A stretch of DNA of 64,000 bases from Paenibacillus sp. SYP-B4298 (GTDB taxonomy: Bacteria > Bacillota > Bacilli > Paenibacillales > Paenibacillaceae): contig NZ_CP115484.1 of assembly GCF_027627475.1 (NCBI RefSeq), positions 2,402,001 to 2,466,000 of the forward strand. Direction: 5' to 3'. How positions within the stretch are numbered: position 1 is the first letter of the stretch; every line of letters begins with the position of its first letter. Below the pieces are notes generated by a model. It saw nothing but the letters and a program-made list of their open reading frames with translations. It was not told where the DNA came from and did no database searches. A program made the position numbers and the translations under genes. This document shows, in pieces, positions 1-12,900 of the stretch.

Positions 1-851
1 AGTGTATGCGGACGTCCGGATACAACCGAGCCGAACACCACATCCTCCTCGCGGCTAACACGGCTCAGCACTAGCGCCCATGCGCCCTGCAGCACCGTGC
101 TCATCGTCACCCGCTGCTGCTTCGCGAAGGCCTGCAGCAAGCTCGTCTCCTCCTCGGAGAGCTGAATGCGGCGCTCATTATCGCTTTCATGAGGATTGGG
201 AAGTCCGCCCAGCGCCAGCGGAGTGGGAACATTCGCCCCTTGCAGCTTCTGCCGCCAGAACGACTCGGTCTGCTCTGGGCGCTGCTTCCTAAGCCAGCCA
301 ATATAATTCCGGTAGGGCTGAACAGTGCCTAGTACCCTCTCCTCCCCATTGCGGAAGGCTTCATATAGCTGAAATACTTCCTGAAACAACACCCCGATGC
401 TCCAGCCGTCCACCAGCAGATGGTGGATCGTCAGCACAAAGGCATACCGCTCTTCCTCCATGCGAATCAGCGCCAGCCGCAGCAGCGGGGGATTCGTCAG
501 CTCGAAGCCCCTGCTCCTGTCGGCGCTCAGGTAGCGCTCCAGCCGTCCTGACTGCTCATCAGCAGACAGATCCCGCCAGTCAAGCCGCTCCAGCGGCAGC
601 TCCACACTGCGGTGTACAACTTGAATCGGCTCTTTCACATCCTCGCTTATAACGGATGCACGCAATATCGCATGGCGCTGCACAAGCTGCTGCCACGCCC
701 GCTCCCAGGCGGCATCATCCAGCGCGCCGCTCAGATGCAGCGCGGACTGGATGATATATACACCGGATTCGGGTGCATACAAGCTGTGGAACAGCATTCC
801 CTGCTGCATCGGAGAGAGCGGGTAAAAGTCTTCCATATTTTTCAGAGTCAT
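1..851 (-). CDS. NRPS4, N-terminal condensation domain (partial)
   Basis: This is the first ~283 residues of a further nonribosomal peptide synthetase, truncated by the left window edge. The N-terminus reads MTLKNMEDFYPLSPMQQGML, the form seen in C domains that receive from an upstream protein ending in an E domain (docking helix plus C1 motif). The C3 motif HHLLVDGWS is intact near residue 150, so this condensation domain should be active. It follows NRPS3 by 51 bp in the same direction and should take over the ten-residue intermediate. The ATG at 851 is chosen by alignment with NRPS3; the purine-rich stretch GGAAGG lies about 14 nt upstream, which is long, so an in-frame TTG further upstream or the ATG at codon 6 cannot be excluded. 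Its A domains and any release domain lie outside the window. Confidence 0.9.
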   Translation of the reverse strand, partial: MTLKNMEDFYPLSPMQQGMLFHSLYAPESGVYIIQSALHLSGALDDAAWERAWQQLVQRHAILRASVISEDVKEPIQVVHRSVELPLERLDWRDLSADEQSGRLERYLSADRSRGFELTNPPLLRLALIRMEEERYAFVLTIHHLLVDGWSIGVLFQEVFQLYEAFRNGEERVLGTVQPYRNYIGWLRKQRPEQTESFWRQKLQGANVPTPLALGGLPNPHESDNERRIQLSEEETSLLQAFAKQQRVTMSTVLQGAWALVLSRVSREEDVVFGSVVSGRPHT

Positions 852-902
852 TGTGTACGCACGTTCCTTCCGAATCAAAATGCCAGCTCATCTCCGGTAC
901 GA

Positions 903-3900
903 TCAGGAGCCGGATTGTTTCTTGATCGCATCAAGGAATCCGTCCAACTCGGACTGATCCCAGCCAAACTCCGCAAAATCCGCCGAGGAGTAAGCATCCG
1001 CTCCATTCTCCCTAAGATGGAGAATCAGGTCTCGCAGTGAGTCCATCGTCTCTCTGGCGAGCTGCACTGCCGCAGCGCCGAGTTGAGCGCTACAACTGCA
1101 CTCGATCTGCAGCCGTCCCTCCGTGATGCCCGCGGCGACCGCAATCTCCGCCCCGCCCCGAATATACTCCGCGCAGCTCTCGCCTGGCGGCATCTCCACC
1201 TCGGCAAATTGCGTCCACGCTGTACCTGCTGCGGCTAGATCTGCCTCATCTTCATAGCAGTAGCTTAGATGTGGCTTGATGCCGCCCTCATGCGCGCTCG
1301 CCAGCTCCGCATAAGCGGTACGCAGCGATTCGCTGCCGATGCCATGCCGCGGCATACGGCGCAACTGCTCCTTGACCGGCGCGATCAGCTCCGGCAAAGG
1401 CTGTATAGCACCCAGCTCCAGCCATAATGAGAAGCGCGAGTTGAACTGCCCGACCGTCCGCGTAAGGTGGAGTGAGTCCTCTCGACCACGTCCGGTCTCC
1501 TCTACCTCCACCAGCAGCGCGCGATTGGCTGCCTGCTGCATCAGCGCCTTCGCCAGAGCAGCCAGCACAAGCTCGCTTGCCTCTGCACGGTATGCCGGAG
1601 CGACCTCGTGCATCAGTGCGTAGGTATCCTCAGCGGACAAGTTTGCCCGGATTGCACTTTGGATCGCGCCAGAGAGTGACGACCCGAGGATCATCTCTCC
1701 TGTCGATACAGATGGCTCATTCAGTCGCAGCGGCTCCGCCTCCATTTCCATTGACCATGATGTCTGCCCACTCGATGCCTCTACGATCTCCTCCTGCTCC
1801 AAGGCTTGCTGAACCCAGGTGTGGAAAGCGACCGTCCTTAGCGGCAGTTGCACCGTCTCTCCGGCAAGCGCCTGACAATAAGCGCGATGCACATCTTCCA
1901 ACAGCAACGACCATGAGTGCCGATCTGCTACCATGCTGTGCACAGCCAGCAGCAACTGCTCGGGGTGTTGGTCTCCGAAGTCCAGCAGCACGGCGCCCAC
2001 CAGCGGCCCCGTGTCAGGCCGCAGACTGCGCTGCAGTCGCTCAGCTTCGCCGCGTATAGCTTCACGGCGCTCCTTCTCTGACAGCCCCTGCAGCATGATT
2101 CGCTCCAGTGGGATGCCACCCGATTCAGACGCATAATATTGAACCTCATCGCCATCTGATCCCAAGACGCGCAGGCGCAGAGCGTCATGATGAACCGCTA
2201 GGCTGCTCAGCGCTGTCGCCAGTGCCTGCTCCTGCGCAGGATAGCGCAGTGTAATCACTCTCGCCTGGCTCGGCAGGCTGCGATCCCCCGGCAAGCTCAG
2301 GCAACGGCGTTGATACGGAGTGAGCGGGAACTCTCCGCCAATCGGCAGCGTGTCCCCTGCTGCTCCACTCGCTAGTGCGGCTACCGTCTGTCGCTCGAAT
2401 ATATCCTTCGGCGTCAGTCCGATGCCTGCTTGCGCGGAGCGGAATATAATCTGCATGCTCAGGATCGAGTCACCGCCCAGCTCGAAGAAGTTGTCATGGA
2501 TGCCCACCTGCTCCACGCCCAGCACCTCGGCCCAGATTCGGCACAGCTCCTCCTCCACCGCATTGCGCGGTGCCTCATATTCCGTCCCTCCTGTACGCTC
2601 CGGCTCCGGCAGCGCCTTCTTGTCCACCTTCCCGTTCGCCGTCAGCGGCAGCCTCTCCAGCTCCACGATCCCTGTCGGCACCATGTAGTCCGGCAGTCTC
2701 CGCTTCAGCTCCTCGCGCAGCGCTCCTGCGTCCAGCTTCCCGTGACCCGCCTCCGCTACCACATACGCGATCAGACGCTTTCTTCCCGGCTCGTCCTCTC
2801 GTACCATCACCACTGCTTCTCTGACCTGCTCCGAGCGGCTCACCGCCGTCTGCACCTCGCCCAGCTCGATCCGGTACCCTCTCAGCTTCACCTGATCGTC
2901 CATTCGACCCCAGTACTCGATTACGCCGTCCTCGCGGTAGCGGCACAGGTCTCCCGTCCGGTACATCCGCTCTCCGGCCGCTCCGTGCGGATTACGCAGG
3001 AAACGCTCTGCTGTCAGCTCTGGCTGCTTCAGGTACCCCCGCGCGACTCCCGCTCCCGCCACGTACAGCTCCCCGACTACTCCTGTCGGAACCAGTTGGC
3101 CGGTGCGATCCAGGATATAGCTCGCGCTTCCTGTGATCGGCCGTCCGATCGGCGGCGCTTCCTCCGAACCCCGTTCCACCTCCCACCAGGTCGAATACGT
3201 CGTGTCCTCCGACGGGCCGTACAGGTTGTACAGCCGCTTCACGCTGCGGATCTCATACACCTGACGCGCCAGCGACAGCGGCAGCGGCTCTCCCGCCAGA
3301 TTCACTGTCGTTACTCCCTTCGGCACCGCCTGCTGGCGCACCAGCTCCGCCATCGCCGACGGCACCGTGTTGATCAGCGTCAGCTCCTCCCGCGCGGCAA
3401 GCTGCGGCACCTCCAGCGCATTCTCCGCCAGGATCACCGTGCCGCCTCTGCTCAGCGGGGCGAACAGCTCGAACACCGACAGGTCGAAGTTGATCGAGGT
3501 CGAGGCCAGCACGCCCGACAGCTCCTCCGGCGTGAACTGGCGGTGACACCAATCCAGAAAGGCCGACGTATTCCGGTGCTCGATCATGACCCCCTTCGGT
3601 CGGCCTGTCGAGCCGGACGTATAGATGACGTAGGCCAGATGCTCCGGGCGCACGCCGCTCTCCGGCGCCTCCCCGCTCTCCTGCTCCAGACGATCAAGCT
3701 CCTCGTCGTACAGCAGCAGCTCGGCCCCGCTTGGCGGCAGCCCGGCTGCCAGTGCGGATTCGGTGACCAGCACCGCCGCCTCCGTCTCCTCCAGCATGTA
3801 GCGCAGACGATCGGCTGGGTAGGCCGGGTCCAGCGGAACATACGCCCCGCCCGCCTTCAGGATGCCCAGCAGCGCGACCACTAGCGAGGCGCTCCGTCCC

Positions 3901-6900
3901 ATACATACGCCCACCAGCTTCTCCGGTCCAACTCCCCGACGTCTCAGCCCATGAGCGAGCTGATTCGATCGTCTCTCCAGCTCGCCATAGCTGATCCGCT
4001 CTTCACCGTCGATGACCGCTGTCGCCTGCGGGGTGCGCGCCGCCTGGGCACTTACCTCATGATGAATGCAGCCCCACTCCTTGCTGCCGATGCTGGCATC
4101 ACGATTCCATTCATCGAGCAGCAGTCGACGCTCGTCAGGCGTCAGCAGCTCAATCGAGCCTAGAGGGCGCGAGCTGTCTGCCGCGATCGCCTCCAGAGCC
4201 ATGCGCATATGCTGGAGAAGCTTGGCTACCGTGCCCTCATCCAATCTCGCTCTGTCATACGCACAGGAGATCGGCAGCTCGCGTCCGGGACTCATAATAA
4301 AGGTCAAGGCAAAGTTCGTGTGCTGGTACGAGCTGGCAATATCCATCTCCAGCTCGGCTGTCGCCGCACTATGCTCCGCCAACTGCTCGTCGATTGGATA
4401 ATTCTCGAATACGATAATCGAATCGAACAACTGTACACCTTGCGCCAGCCCGCTCCAGCCCTGAATGGCTGACAATGGCGTGTAGCCATACTGGTTGATT
4501 TCGGCAAGCTGCTGCTGGAGTCGTTCCATTAATTCGCCTACTGTGACGGCAGCATCCGCCTCCACTCTTACCGGCAAGGTGTTAATGAACAACCCCACCA
4601 TGGACTCCACACCAGCAAAATCTGCTGGCCGACCGGATACAGTCGTACCGTAGATGACCTCGCTCTCGCCGCTGTAACGACTCAGTACAATTGTCCATGC
4701 AGTCTGAAGCACCGTATTAAGTGTCACCCGATGCCGTCTTGCAAGCTGCTGCAGTTGCGTGGAGAGAGCCTCCGTCAGCTTGATGCTCTGCCAGCCGCCA
4801 TCGAGCCGCTGGTCTGCGACCGCTCCGCGCCGGGCTGGAAGTGTCGTCGGCTCGCTCACATCCTGCACCTGCCGCCTCCAGAACTGCTCCGCCTCGGTGG
4901 AACGCGCCTTCTCCCGCAGCCAGGCGACATATTCGCTGTAGGGCCGCACCGGCGGCAGCTTGGGCGCATCCTGGCGCCGCAGCGCCCGATACCATTGCAT
5001 CAGCTCTGCCAGGATGATCGGTACACTCCAGCCGTCAAGGAGCAGGTGATGGTGGCTCCACACCAATGTGCAGCGCTCCGGCGCTTCACGAATCAGGGTG
5101 AGCCGCATTAGCGGCGCTTCTGTAAGCTCGATCCCTTGACTTCGTTCCTCAACAAGCAGTTGGGACAAGCGCTCGGAGCAAGCCTCGGGTGCCAGCCCCG
5201 TCCAATCTAACTCGACAAAGGGAAGCTCCAGGCCGACAATTACCGCTTGATGCGGCTCGTCCACATCATCCAGCACCAATGAAGTCCGCAAAATTGGATG
5301 TCTCCGCGCCACCTGCTGCCAGGCTTGCCGGAATTGCGAAACATCCAGATGTCCCGTCAAGGTGAAGGCTGTCTGCTCGAAATAGGCCGACGATTGAGCG
5401 GCATAGAGCGAATGGAACAGCATTCCCTGCTGGAGCGGCGAAAGTACGTATAGATCCTCCACAGATGGTGTCACAGCCAGTACTCTATCAAGCTGCTGCT
5501 GTGTCAGCGCTGCCCCAGGAAAGTCTGCTGGCGTCCATGCCGGCGCTGCTGCCTTGCTGGACAGCTCCAGCAGCGACTGTAGCGATTCGAGGAAGGCGTT
5601 CGCCAGTTGTTCCATTGTCGTCCTTGCATGAAGCCGTTCACTGTACATCATCGTCGCGTTCAGCGCTCCGCCTGACACAGCCGCACTGAACTCCAGCAGA
5701 TTCGGCCGAGGAGCGGACGGACTCTGCATCACTCCGACGGACTCCGGTGCGAAGCCGAATACCCCCTCTTGAACCGTCGTATCGAATTGGCCGAGATAGT
5801 TGAAGATCACCTGCGGCTCCGGTACAGCAGCCAACTGGCTGCGCAGCTCCGCAGACTCCCCCGCATAGCGCAGCAGGCCGTAACCCAGACCGCGTCTAGG
5901 GATGCGTCCGCAATGCTCCTTCACCCGCTTGAGTGCCTCCAGTCTGCTGCCGCCGACGTTGAGTCTGAACGGGTAGACCGTAGTGAACCAGCCAACGGTG
6001 CGCGACAGATCCGGCTCTCCTGGCAGCTCCTCGCGGCCGTGTCCTTCGAGCTGAACCAGGAAGGCGTCCCGTCCTGTCCAGTTCTTCAGCGCCAGACCAA
6101 GTGCGGTGAGGAGCACATCATTCACCTGCACCTTGAGTGTGCCAGGCATCTCCTGCAGCAGTTGTCTTGTCTTCGAGGCATCGAGCGATACAGTGACCGC
6201 CTGAACCGAAGCGAAGGTGTTCCGCTCAGCCAGTGACTCTCCAGCTTGCTCATTCGGCTCCATGTCCAGCGGCAGCTTATCCTCCCCGCTCTGCTCAAGC
6301 CAGTAGTCCGCCTCCTGCGTGATTGTCTCCTGAGTGGCAAAGTCCAGAAGCTGCTGCGACCAGGACAGATACGAGGTCGTCTTGCGCGGAAGACGGACAG
6401 GCTCCTGCAGTGTGAGCTGTCGATAAGCCGTCTGCAGGTCCTCCAATAGAATGCGCCAGGATACGCCGTCGACTACCAGATGATGAGCAATCAACAGCAA
6501 GCGTGCAGGGCAATCCGGTCCAAGCTTGTACAGCGTCGCCTTGAACAGCGGGCCTTCCGCCAACTGCAGACTTGCCTGCAGCGAATCGGCATGAGCCGTC
6601 AGCGCCGCTTGCTGCTCCTCCTCCGGCTGCCCGCTTAGATCGGTGATGACGAATTCACCGCTGCTGCTCCCTGCTTCCGCAATCTGCTGCCGCCAGTGTC
6701 CAGCCGCTGCATCAGCCGTTACATCCGCTAGGATGAAACGCGACCGCAACGCATCATGATGCTCACGCAAGGCGGCTATCGCTTGTCCAAGCGCCTGTTC
6801 GTCTACTGGCTGCGCCACCGTCAACATCACGGCCTGATTCCAATGCCGGTATGTCTCCTCATCGAGCGGCTGCTCGAAGAACCAACGCTGGATCGGCGTG

Positions 6901-9900
6901 AGCGGCACTTCTCCGACAATCTGCCCCTGCTCCACATCCATCGACTCGACGAGCTGCGCCACCGCCGCCAGCTCCGCTACGGTAGGGTGCTGGAACAACT
7001 GCCGTGGCGTCAGCTTCAAGCCCTCCTGGTTACTTCCGGCAACGACTTGAATACTCAAGATGGAGTCGCCGCCCAGCTCGAAGAAGTTATCGTGGACGCC
7101 TACACGGGCGACTCCCAGCACTCTCTCCCAGATGCGGCACAGCTTTGCTTCAGCCGCTGTGCTAGGCGGAGTATAACCGGACGAGAGCTCCAGCTTCGAC
7201 CAATCAGGCGCACGAAGCGCCTTGCGATCGACCTTGCCTGCCGGCGTCAGCGGCAGCTCGTCCACCGACTCGATGATGGCTGGCACCATGTAGAAAGGCA
7301 GTTGCTCCTGAAGTCGGGTCCGCAGCTCCCGCGGCTCCACCAGCGCATCGGCCTGCGGTACGATATAGGCAACTAACCGTCGATCGCCTGGCCGGTATTC
7401 ATGAGCGGCGGCAACGGCTTGCTGAATATGCGGCAGGCGCCGCAAGACAGCCTCTACCTCGCCGAGCTCAATGCGGAAGCCGCGGATTTTGATCTGGTCG
7501 TCGGTTCGTCCGACATACTCCAGCAGACCCTCCGCTGTATAGCGAACGAGATCGCCTGTACGGTAGAAGCGCTCGCCTGGAGCGTGTGGCAAGACTGCGA
7601 ATCTCTCGTTGGTCAGCTCAGGATTGTTCAGATAGCCAAGAGCCAGACATTTGCCGCCAATGTAGAGCTCGCCCGGCACCCCCTCAGGCACAGGCTGCCC
7701 ATGGCAATCCAGCACATAGACCCGGGTGTTGGCGATCGGCCGGCCAATCGGAATCTCGTCATAGCCTTCCTGTGGCTGCGCTGCGCGGAAGACAGCCATC
7801 GTAATGGCCGCCTCGCTCGGGCCGTAGGCATTGAACCATTCTATTCGACCGCTATCCAGTCGATTCCATTCCGCCAGACATTCGGGAGACGGACGTTCAC
7901 TGCCGACAACAACGGCTCGCAGACAGCTTGGCGGAGCCTTGTCAGCCCGGGACAGTTCGCGCACCCATTCATGCCAATAGGCGGACGGCAGATTCAATAC
8001 ATGGAGCTGCTGCTCGACGATGAATTCGTTAAATGCAGCCGGGGTCATCAGCCTGTCCACCGCCATCACGACGGTTGCACCGCTGGCCCATGCGGTCAGA
8101 AACTCCTCCAGCGCGACATCAAAGCTGATCGTTGCGAATTGCAGCACTCGCTCGCCCGCGCGTAGCCCATAGAGCTGCCTGATGCTCTGATTATGATTGA
8201 ACAGCGCCTCATGCCCCACGATAACTCCCTTGGGATTGCCAGTCGTTCCCGAGGTATAGATGACATACGCAGCATGCTCAGGCGCTGCCTCGCCCTCCGG
8301 ATCCATAGAGGATTCGAGGTCGATCTGCGGCTTGTCCACATCCAGCAGCACGGTTCTCACCGGATGCTCCGGCAGTCGCTCAAGCAGCGAATGCTCCGTC
8401 ACCAGCAGCGTTAATCCGGCATCCTCCAGCATGTACGCCAGCCGCTCCTGCGGATATTCCGGGTCAAGCGGCACATAGACGCCGCCGCTCTTGAGTACAG
8501 CAAGCAGTGTGACCGCCAGCTCGGCGCCGCGCTCCGCGCATACGCCAACCAGCTTCTGTGCCCCCGCTCCCTGTCGGCGCAAATAATGCGCCAGCTTGTT
8601 AGCCCGCTCGTTCAACTCCCGGTACGACAGTTGCGCCTCTCCGACAATCAGCGCCACAGCATCTGGCGTCAGAGCGGCCTGCCTTGCAATCGCCTCATGA
8701 GCACATAGCGCAGGCCATTCCTCTGTCCTTCCCTGCCAATGGATCAGCGCTTGCTCCAGCTCGCCTGGCGTCAGCATCGCAACATTGGTTAGCGCTGCAT
8801 CGGCCTTTGCAGCCACCTGCTCCAGCAGCATGCAATAATGATCCAGCATACGCTCCATCCGTTCAGCGCGGAACAGTGCCGTATTGTAATTGAGCGACAG
8901 GATCAGCCCCTCCGGCACATCGCCAACTGTCAGCCCCAGATCATACTTGGCCTCATTCATCTCGACCGGGATGGGCTCTACTCGCAGACCTGGCAGCTCA
9001 ATGGTGCTCATCTCCTTGGTCTGCCAGTCGAAGATAACCTGGAACAGTGGACTATGGGACAGGCTTCGTTCAGGACGAATAGCCTCTACAAGCTGTTCAA
9101 ACGGCAGATCCTGATAATCCAGCGCTCCAAGCATCGTCTCCCTTGTCTGCCTCAGCAGCATACGCACAGTCATCTCAGAGGTGAAGGAAGAGCAGATCGG
9201 CAGCATGTTGACGAAGAAGCCAATGATCCCCTCCAGCTCCGGACGGCTTCGATTCGCTACCGGAATGCCCACGCACAGACTCTCCTGACCGGAATAGCGC
9301 TGCAGCAGCAGTTGGAAGACCGCCAGAAGCGTCATGTACAAGGTCGCGCTCTCTTCTCTGGAGAGCAGCTTCAGACGATGAATGGTGTCCTCGGACAGCA
9401 TCCGATGAACGGTTGCTCCTGCATAGGTCTGCATCGGCGGCCGCGGGTAATCGAGCGGCAATTCGAGCAATGGCGGCACATTGGCCATGCTGTCCCGCCA
9501 GTAAGCAAGCTGCTGCTCGAGCCTGTCGCCATCCAGATATGCTCGCTGCCAGACTGCAACATCGGCATATTGCAGCGGCATACCAGGCAGCAAGGCTGGC
9601 TCTCCTTGGCAAAATCCGCCATACAGCGCGCCAAGCTCCTTCACGAACACCTGCATCGACCAGCCGTCTGAGATGATGTGATGCATCGTGAGCAGCATCA
9701 CATGCTCTGTTTCCGACAGCTTCAACAACTGTATCCGCAGCAGGCGATCTCGCTCCAGATCGAAGGGCCGCCCCGCTTCCTCCATGCTGATGCGTGCGAC
9801 AGCCTCACTGCGCTCAGCCTCATCCATCTCATCGAGCGCCGTGATGTCCAGCCGGAAGCTGCTATCCTGCGAGATAAGCTGCTGCGACTCTCCTCCCGCT

Positions 9901-12900
9901 GCCGCAAAGGTTGTTCGAAAGACCTCATGCCGCTGAATCAGCTCCGCAAGGCTGCGCTCCAGCGCCTCTATATCGAGCTCGCCCTCGAGCCGCAAGGCTG
10001 CGTAGATGTTGTAGAACGGATTATTCGGCTCCAGTTGGTCAAGGAACCACAGACGCTGCTGGGCGTAAGACAATGGCAAGCGGCTCGGCCGCTCCGCCCT
10101 GGTTATCGCGATGCGGTCTTCCTTCCTGCGGCTGGCGTCGATCCTGCCAGACAGCTCGGCAACGGTCGGATAATCGAACAGCGCCCGCAAGGGAAGCTCG
10201 ACATGGAACAGCTCGCGGACACGCGACATCAGTTGCGTCGCCAGCAAGGAGTGACCGCCAAGTGCGAAGAAATGATCGCTGGCACGCACCCGCTCTACCC
10301 CAAGCACATCCTCCCATATGGAGGCGAGCAGTTGCTGGGTTGGCGTCGCCCAGTCGATCTCCTCCGTGGCGGCCATGTCCGGCGCAGGCAACGCCTTGCG
10401 ATCGACCTTCCCGTTCGCCAGCAGCGGAAGCTGCTCCAATACCACTAGCCCGCTCGGAACCATGTAGTCCGGTAGCAGCCCCTGCGCATACTCGCGCAGT
10501 TGCTCCGCCGTGACCTGAGAGATCGCATTCCCGACCGCGCAGTAGCCGATCAGCCGCTTCTCTCCATTGTCCCCCTGCTCCACCTTCACGAAGGTTTCCT
10601 CGACCTGCGGATGGCCCGTCAGCACACGCTCGATCTCGCCCGGCTCGATCCGGTAGCCTCGAATCTTCACCTGATCATCTACACGACCCAGAAACTCCAG
10701 CGCACCGTCCTCCCGATAACGCACCAGATCGCCTGTCCGGTAGCACCGTTCACCTGGCACGAATGGGCTCGGCACGAATTTCTCCGCTGTCAGCTCCTCC
10801 CGGTTCAGATACCCTCTGGCGACACCCGCACCTCCGACCAACAGCTCGCCTGCCGCCCCCGGCGGCACCAGTCTCAGCCTGCGGTCCACGACATAGACCG
10901 TCGTATTCGCGATCGGCCGGCCGATCGGCACGCTTCCCTCCTGCTCCTCCGTAATCGGGTAGATCAGCGTATAGGTGGTGTTCTCCGTCGGGCCATAGGC
11001 GTTCTTCAGCTTCAGCCTTGGGTAACGGCGATACGCCTCGTTCACATGCTGCACCGACATGACATCGCCGCCGGTGAAGAGCGTATGCAATCCCTCATAT
11101 ACCCCGTCCTCCTGGCGCAGTAGCTGGTTGAACAGCGCAGTGGTCAGGAACATCATATTGATGCCACAGTCTTCAATGACTTGCTTGAGCTTGCGACCGT
11201 CCAGGATCGTCTCCTCATCCGGTATATACAGGCTGCCGCCGTTCAGCAGCGCCCCCCAGATTTCAAAGGTCGAGGCATCAAAGGCGACCGAGCCAGTCTG
11301 CAAAATGCGCGTCTGCTCATTCAATTCGGCATAGTCGATGCTCTTCACCAGACGCACGATCTGGCGATGCTCCACCATGACCCCCTTCGGACGTCCCGTG
11401 GAACCGGAGGTATACATGACATATGCCATGTGCTCGGATCGTGCCTCTAGCTGGCTGCCCTGCTCTGCAAGCGGATGAGACAGCTCCAGACTGGCAGCGT
11501 TCTGGCCTTTCTGCCAACGAGCCTGCGCTTCTGTCGCGCCGACAATTGCGACCGCATCCTCCAGTTCCTCAGCGATCAACAGCGTCCGAGTGGCGCTATT
11601 CAGCTCCAGCCTCCGTGCCAGCTCCGCATGTTGAATGAGCAGCAAGCTCGCTCCTGCATCCTCCAGCATCCATTCCATCCGCTCTGCCGGATATTTCGGA
11701 TCGATCGGCACATAGGCTCCGCCCGCCTTGAGGATCGCCAGTTGGCCTATGACCAGCTCTGGCGAACGCTCGGCGATGATCGGCACCAGCCCTTCCGCGC
11801 TCAGCCCCTCTGCGCGCAGACGCCAGGCCAGCCGCTCTGCCGCCTCGTCCAGTTGCCGGTAGGTCCAGCTTCTTCCGCCCGCTCCTCGCAGCGCCGTCGC
11901 ATCCGGCCTCGCCTCCACCTGCTCTCCGAACAGCTCCGGGATCGTCCGCTCCTGCGGATACGGCACAGTGGTATCATTCCGCTCGGTAATCAGCTGTCGC
12001 CGCTCCTCTTTATGCAGCAGCTCCAGTGAACCGATCGTCTGCCCGGCATTCATCGCCATCATCTCCAACAGGCTGCCGAGATGTCCGAGCACCTGCTCCA
12101 TCGCATGACCCTCGAAGCGCGCAGCGTCATACAGAAGCGTCAGGGAAAGCTGCTCTCCGGGGACAGCCACCAGCGTCAACGGCACATCCGGCCGCTCCAA
12201 CGATTGCACCTCGCTAACGGACAATCCGCCCTCCTCGGCAGCCTGCTTGTTGACCGGATAATTTTCCAGCACGACCAGGCTTTCAAACAGCGGCAGCCCC
12301 CGCTCAACCTCGCTCCAGCCTTGAATGCTGACAAGCGATGCCTGCTCATGCTGACGCATCTCTTGCATTTGCTGCTGCACTTCAGTCAGCCAGGAAACAA
12401 GCTGCTCCTCATCATTCAGCCGCACACGGAGCGGCAGCGTATTAATGAACAGGCCCACCATCCGGTCTGCACCCGCCAGTTCAGTGGGGCGGCCGGCAAC
12501 CGTGACGCCAAACAGCACATCTTGTTCTCCGCTATAACGGCTAAGCAGATACGCCCACGCCCCCTGAAGCACTGTGCCAAGTGTGAGCTGGGAGGAACGT
12601 CCCATGTCCTGGATACGGGCAGTCGCCGCTTCGGACAACAGAAGCTGTCTGGAAAGCAGCTTTTTGTCATCCGTTGTCCCTCTCGGCCTTGGGAGTCCCA
12701 ACGAGACGGGTGCCGCAAAGCCCGCCAGTGTCCTTCGCCAAAACCTCTCATGCTCTGCTGCGGGCTGATGCTTCAGATAGCGGATGAATTCGACATAGGG
12801 CCGCACGGCACGGCTATGTACGGGACGCTTGTTCGCAAGCGAATCATAATGGCGGAAAACCTCCTCCAGTACCAGTTGGGCGCTCCAGCCATCCAGCAGC

